DNA of 22,230 nt. It comes from a virus. Under the pieces are notes generated by a model. The model was given only the letters and a program-made list of their open reading frames with translations, was not told where the DNA came from and ran no database searches. Shown piece by piece: positions 19,209 through 22,230 of this stretch; the stretch's first letter is position 1; each line of letters opens with the position of its first letter. Location of the stretch: positions 1-22,230 of the IMG/VR virus record IMGVR_UViG_3300036770_005873; one strand, 5' to 3'. A program made the position numbers and the translations under genes.

Positions 19209-19937
19209 TTATTCTGTGAATATTCCTTTTTTAATCATTCTATCCAAAATTCTGGCACAAGCAATGTCGAGCGCTTTTTTGGTCGCAATAGATATTGTAG
19301 ATTGATTGAATTTGACTGGGTCAACTGTAGCATCTGATAAAAGTGTTAGTTCTCTTGTCGTTACTGCTTCACCCAAACCTGATGCTCCAAAAACAACACC
19401 TGTTTCCGCATTTGTGAATCTAACTTGAAGGCCAATACGTGTCACCATCATATTTTTAACTCCGTCTTTTAGATTCACAGTTTCGTCCTCAGATACAGAA
19501 TAATCATAACATTCTATTGTTACAAAATATTCCGCCAAGTTAATTTTACCAAAGCCATCTAATTGATTTTCAGAAATACCCGCTTGTGATGCTTGGAATT
19601 GTTTGACCATTCGGTTTTTGATTTCTGTCTTGTCTTCAGTGAATTTGAATCTGTTAAGATTCTCAAGATATTCCATCGAGATGTTTGCAACCCCCAAACC
19701 AACTCTTTTTTCTTTTAACTCAGGATACATCTCATACATTTCATCAGATATACCAGCCTTTAATATTTGAATTGGTATTTGTTTTCCTTCATAATCCATA
19801 AATTGACTAATATCAATTGCAGTTTCGAATGATGCCTTGTATTGTTCTGTTTTTGTGGAACCAACTGTTTGAGCAAACAAACCGTTACTCATAATCAATG
19901 CCGATGATAATATCAATAAATTTTTCATATTTACCAT
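19209..19937 (-). CDS. CsgG-like secretion-channel family lipoprotein-related protein
   Basis: 242 residues; start at ATG 19937, or at ATG 19928 which gives the cleaner signal peptide MKNLLILSSALIMSNGLFAQ. No lipobox cysteine is present, unlike E. coli CsgG. The body fits the CsgG/HfaB family: RVGLGVANISMEYLENLNRF, a helix with NRMVKQFQASQAGI, YFVTIECYDYSVSED, then RIGLQVRFTNAETGVVFGASGLGEA and a terminal helix TKKALDIACARILDRM. CsgG forms an oligomeric outer-membrane pore that secretes curli subunits; related proteins in Bacteroidetes have less-known roles. The transmembrane hairpins are not certain by eye. Family call moderately confident; pore function inferred. Coupled to the 21-residue ORF upstream. 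Confidence 0.7.
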   Translation of the reverse strand: MVNMKNLLILSSALIMSNGLFAQTVGSTKTEQYKASFETAIDISQFMDYEGKQIPIQILKAGISDEMYEMYPELKEKRVGLGVANISMEYLENLNRFKFTEDKTEIKNRMVKQFQASQAGISENQLDGFGKINLAEYFVTIECYDYSVSEDETVNLKDGVKNMMVTRIGLQVRFTNAETGVVFGASGLGEAVTTRELTLLSDATVDPVKFNQSTISIATKKALDIACARILDRMIKKGIFTE

Positions 19938-19996
19938 TGTTTTATTGTTTCAAAAAACGTACTCATTATTTTGTTCCAAATCTTTTTCCACTTCAT
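19931..19996 (-). CDS. possible 21-residue microprotein MKWKKIWNK...
   Basis: ATG at 19996 overlaps the upstream stop codon (TAATG) and its own stop TAA (19931-19933) lies inside the start region of the CsgG-like gene (ATGGTAA). Sequence is basic and aromatic: MKWKKIWNKIMSTFFETIKQW. Double overlap in a packed operon favours real translation or a coupling leader, but length alone gives little support. Confidence 0.35.
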   Translation of the reverse strand: MKWKKIWNKIMSTFFETIKQW

Positions 19997-20334
19997 TATT
20001 CTTCTATTGATTCACTGTTAGACCCCAAAGTGTTGCTCAAAGATACACCATCCTCTTCATCCATTTTTTGAACCAACATTTTATCTTTATCAGTATCAGA
20101 GAACCAATAATCAATAATTTTACCATAAGAACCAATAAAGGCTCCCAACATAAGAAGTAGTAATTCTTTCCATTCTTGTCCTACCGTAGTATTCATATGT
20201 ATCGATATTACAATACCCACCGTAAGTAATAAGAATGTTAATAACACAATTGCAGTTATTAACCATCTTCGTTTCATCATAGAATTCAGTAGTTCCCTGA
20301 ATCCCGTGTTCATTGATTGATTAATTTGTGACAT
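19996..20334 (-). CDS. two-span membrane protein, holin-like
   Basis: 112 residues. Basic/polar N-terminus (MSQINQSMNTGFRELLNSMMKRR), helix 1 at about 25-46 (LITAIVLLTFLLLTVGIVISI), short loop (HMNTTVGQEWKE), helix 2 at about 59-72 (LLLLMLGAFIGSYGKIIDYW), then an acidic tail (FSDTDKDKMLVQKMDEEDG). The size and topology match class II holins and similar phage membrane proteins with a DYWF-acidic ending. Lysis function is a guess; no endolysin is visible in the window. It overlaps the next ORF by one base group (TAATG). Confidence 0.65.
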   Translation of the reverse strand: MSQINQSMNTGFRELLNSMMKRRWLITAIVLLTFLLLTVGIVISIHMNTTVGQEWKELLLLMLGAFIGSYGKIIDYWFSDTDKDKMLVQKMDEEDGVSLSNTLGSNSESIEE

Positions 20335-20358
20335 ACTTTTTATTTTAATACGTGTCTT

Positions 20359-20520
20359 TTATGGTCTATGTGGCCAAGCCCATCCTTTATTCTTACCTCT
20401 TAAAAGTAGATAAGTCGCTCCTCCGAAGAATATTGTTAAAAACAAAATTGGAGATTTAATTACAAATAAAGTTACCATCAACAACGTGATGAGAACTAAA
20501 AAACTTAAAAATTGTTCCAT
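20359..20520 (-). CDS. small two-span membrane protein
   Basis: 53 residues with two hydrophobic helices (FLSFLVLITLLMVTLFVI and ILFLTIFFGGATYLLL) and a short basic, tryptophan-containing tail (RGKNKGWAWPHRP). Starts 5 nt after the preceding stop. It lies in a stretch that otherwise would have no gene. Confidence 0.65.
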   Translation of the reverse strand: MEQFLSFLVLITLLMVTLFVIKSPILFLTIFFGGATYLLLRGKNKGWAWPHRP

Positions 20521-20525
20521 AATTT

Positions 20526-20846
20526 TTACCATTTTGGAGCGGTTTCTTTGAACTCATCTCCTTCTTTTTTCTTAGGTTTATCTGTCGCCGCAGGTTTTGC
20601 TGATTCACTTGATTTTTCTCTAATAATTACAGTCTCTTTACCACCAGACTGTTGTTGATTGTTATTATTGATAATAATCGGAGTTTGTTGTTGTACAGGT
20701 GCGGCAACTTCTTCGTCTCCGCCATTTATTAATTTATTTGTAACAACTCCGCCAGCTCCCAACACAGCAGTAGTTAACAATCCGATGATTGTTTTCTTTA
20801 ATCCTGACCAAGTTCCGTCATTATGGTCTTCTGTTTCTTCACTCAT
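20526..20846 (-). CDS. membrane-anchored small protein with polar Q/N-rich tail
   Basis: 106 residues. An acidic start (MSEETEDHNDGTW), one membrane helix at about 19-42 (TIIGLLTTAVLGAGGVVTNKL), then a long hydrophilic tail with QQQTPIIINNNNQQQ and KPAATDKPKKKEGDE. The topology is that of a spacer or adaptor between membrane and periplasm or cytoplasm. Function unknown; part of the envelope operon. Confidence 0.65.
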   Translation of the reverse strand: MSEETEDHNDGTWSGLKKTIIGLLTTAVLGAGGVVTNKLINGGDEEVAAPVQQQTPIIINNNNQQQSGGKETVIIREKSSESAKPAATDKPKKKEGDEFKETAPKW

Positions 20847-20861
20847 ATTATTTTAATTTAT

Positions 20862-21224
20862 TTAGTTTATTATTATTGGGTATTTAACTTCTTTGCCCGA
20901 GATATCTATGAAAACCATATCATAATATCCTTGTTGTATCTTATTCAAATCATACACCTTATGTGTAATTGTTTCTGTTGCAGTAAATCCTTCTTTTGTT
21001 ATTGGAGTCATCGATCCGAATGGAATAAATTGAATCGAATATTTTGCACCGATTGTTGTATTGAATTCTACAATAACTACATTTTCGCTTTGGAAAACTG
21101 ATTTAATAGACGTGGATGATGATTCTTTACCCAATTCGATAATTGGCATCTCATCATAATATGGGTTATTACACCCTTGTAATAAAACTCCTATAACTCC
21201 TAATACAATTATTATTTTTTTCAT
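20862..21224 (-). CDS. small lipoprotein
   Basis: 120 residues with signal peptide MKKIIIVLGVIGVLLQGC and lipobox LLQGC (C18). The mature part looks like one beta-sandwich domain (SVFQSENVVIVEFNTTIGAKYSIQFIPFG...TITHKVYDL...YYDMVFIDISGKEVKYPIII), similar in pattern to fibronectin type III-like or secretion-sorting domains. The ATG is 1 nt from the stop of the cohesin-like gene, so it is co-translated with it. Confidence 0.8.
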   Translation of the reverse strand: MKKIIIVLGVIGVLLQGCNNPYYDEMPIIELGKESSSTSIKSVFQSENVVIVEFNTTIGAKYSIQFIPFGSMTPITKEGFTATETITHKVYDLNKIQQGYYDMVFIDISGKEVKYPIIIN

Positions 21225-21225
21225 T

Positions 21226-22230
21226 TTAGAAATTGTTATATCCTGTTAATTTTATTTGATTAGTATTCAAATTAATACCTAATTGATTTCCCTTCACCGC
21301 ACTTGCGTCCATAGTTGAAGAAACTTTAATTGAGGTCAAGATGTCAACACCATTACCAATGGTTGAGAACTTTAATTTGAAAGGAGTTAAGTTTCCATTC
21401 AGAGGAGTTTTTTCATCTTGGTCTATGGCACCAAATTTAATTTTACCATTAACGGGATTTACAAATAAGTACCATGTATTTGGTAAATTTGGAGACAACT
21501 CTTCGAATTTTATCTTTGTTGGGTCATATTCAAACTCAAATTGTAGTCCTGTGACCAAATTTCCTTTTGTATTTATGTTAACGGGAATTTCGATACTATT
21601 TGAGGTTACAGTAACATTTGATAGATTAACATCTATGGATGGTACTGTATTAGGAGTGTTTATAAATGACTCCGTAGACATATATCTAAATGCCGTGTTT
21701 GTTTTCAAACTATTTGATGCTCTACTCACTACGGATGCAACCCCATTGTTACTTACAACCACCTGAGATGAATGAGATCTATTGACGTCTCCCCACAAAA
21801 GATATTTCAAGTCCAATGTTGTGTTTGTTCCAATAGTCCCTGTTTTAATATAAGTTTTAGGGTAATCAAAAGAATTCCAATTGGAAGTTGTAATTGCTCC
21901 CCACGAATGAGATGGTGAGTTATTGAATATAAATTCTGATCTTATGCCGAAGTCAGGACCTCCATTAATATTTCTTATATATGGAGTATAAGTTGATGTA
22001 CCTATCGAAGGTATGCTAGATGGTATTCTAAAAGTTGCCCAAGTTGCATCTTTAGAAACAAATTCTACAGGTCCGACATACAAATCAAATAACTGAAGGG
22101 ACTTTATATTATCAGGTAAAATGTTTGTATTATCGAATTCTCTCAAGTCTATTAATATTCTTGACACATTTTGAGAATAATGGTTTGGTGTTAATACCGC
22201 CCATTCAACTTGTCCCGCGATAGTAGTTGC
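21226..22230 (-). CDS. cohesin-like beta-sandwich surface protein, partial
   Basis: The frame is open to the window edge: codons 22230-22168 read ATTIAGQVEWAVLTPNHYSQN without a stop, so an apparent start at 22167 (GTG) is not needed and the real start is outside. The C-terminal about 145 residues fit a cohesin-type domain: IEIPVNINTKGNLVTGLQF, FEYDPTKIKFEELSP, GKIKFGAIDQDEKTPLNG, LTPFKLKFSTIGNG. Cohesin domains bind dockerins in cellulosomes but related sandwiches occur in phage tail fibres and surface proteins. The N-terminal part contains Ser/Asn/Thr-rich strands with a WGAITTSNWNSF motif. A virion adhesin or secreted surface protein is likely. First visible gene of the envelope operon. 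Confidence 0.75.
   Translation of the reverse strand, partial: ATTIAGQVEWAVLTPNHYSQNVSRILIDLREFDNTNILPDNIKSLQLFDLYVGPVEFVSKDATWATFRIPSSIPSIGTSTYTPYIRNINGGPDFGIRSEFIFNNSPSHSWGAITTSNWNSFDYPKTYIKTGTIGTNTTLDLKYLLWGDVNRSHSSQVVVSNNGVASVVSRASNSLKTNTAFRYMSTESFINTPNTVPSIDVNLSNVTVTSNSIEIPVNINTKGNLVTGLQFEFEYDPTKIKFEELSPNLPNTWYLFVNPVNGKIKFGAIDQDEKTPLNGNLTPFKLKFSTIGNGVDILTSIKVSSTMDASAVKGNQLGINLNTNQIKLTGYNNF

Noticed and set aside
21226-22167. GTG at 22167 as the start of the cohesin-like gene
   Set aside because: The frame stays open and protein-like for 21 more codons up to the window edge, so the true start is outside.

Overview
This AT-rich window (roughly one third G+C by eye) reads as part of the genome of a tailed phage that infects a Bacteroidetes host. 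The host assignment rests on promoters. Upstream of clpP there is an exact TTTG-N19-TAnnTTTG match, the Bacteroidetes housekeeping consensus. Close relatives of that signal precede the HNH gene, the tRNA array and a lipoprotein gene. Most genes lack Shine-Dalgarno sequences, as is usual in that phylum. The phage assignment rests on tightly packed short genes, a tRNA cluster, a T4 Rnl1-type RNA ligase, a long thymidylate synthase, a DNA methyltransferase, an HNH nuclease, ClpP and many small proteins of unknown function. No portal, major capsid, terminase or sheath gene is visible here.

Layout. Positions 1-2640 (minus strand) hold an array of four tRNAs (Met or Ile2 CAU, Thr UGU, Ser UGA, Leu UAA) and a short operon: a DUF6915-like protein, an acidic protein, a DNA methyltransferase and a small membrane protein. 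Between the tRNAs lie four inverted-repeat elements (A-D) with closing stems of 6-12 bp, not explained by any protein gene. Positions 2716-4694 hold an HNH nuclease (+), a sulfotransferase-like protein (-) and clpP (+) with a strong promoter and terminator. Positions 4761-9069 are mostly minus-strand genes that look like virion or capsid-core proteins: short conserved-looking N-terminal modules, acidic or Q/P-rich linkers, and a zinc-ribbon protein with repeated YDF..(S)GP motifs. A lipoprotein gene on the plus strand interrupts them.

Positions 9155-14936 (plus strand) form one dense operon. It starts behind a further structured RNA element (E) and encodes small proteins, membrane proteins, the RNA ligase, a hotdog thioesterase and thymidylate synthase. 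Many of its junctions are start/stop overlaps. Positions 15041-17218 return to putative structural or maturation genes. Positions 17245-22230 (minus strand) form an envelope operon. In transcription order it runs: a cohesin-like beta-sandwich protein (cut by the window end), a lipoprotein, three small membrane proteins, a 21-residue ORF joined to both neighbours by overlapping start/stop codons, a CsgG-like secretion-channel protein, a secreted Ala/Ser-repeat protein with a beta-barrel-like C-terminus, and a membrane-anchored protein with a second beta-rich domain.

Three things stand out. First, the non-coding stem elements within and outside the tRNA array. Second, a repeated [A/G]TATTTAT[A/T] box 3-17 nt upstream of seven start codons, mostly of structural-looking genes; this could be a phage-specific late promoter, distinct from the host-type promoters on other genes. 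Third, the CsgG/beta-barrel/lipoprotein operon, which could be a phage-encoded outer-membrane assembly. All functions are inferred by reading the sequence; no database search was possible.
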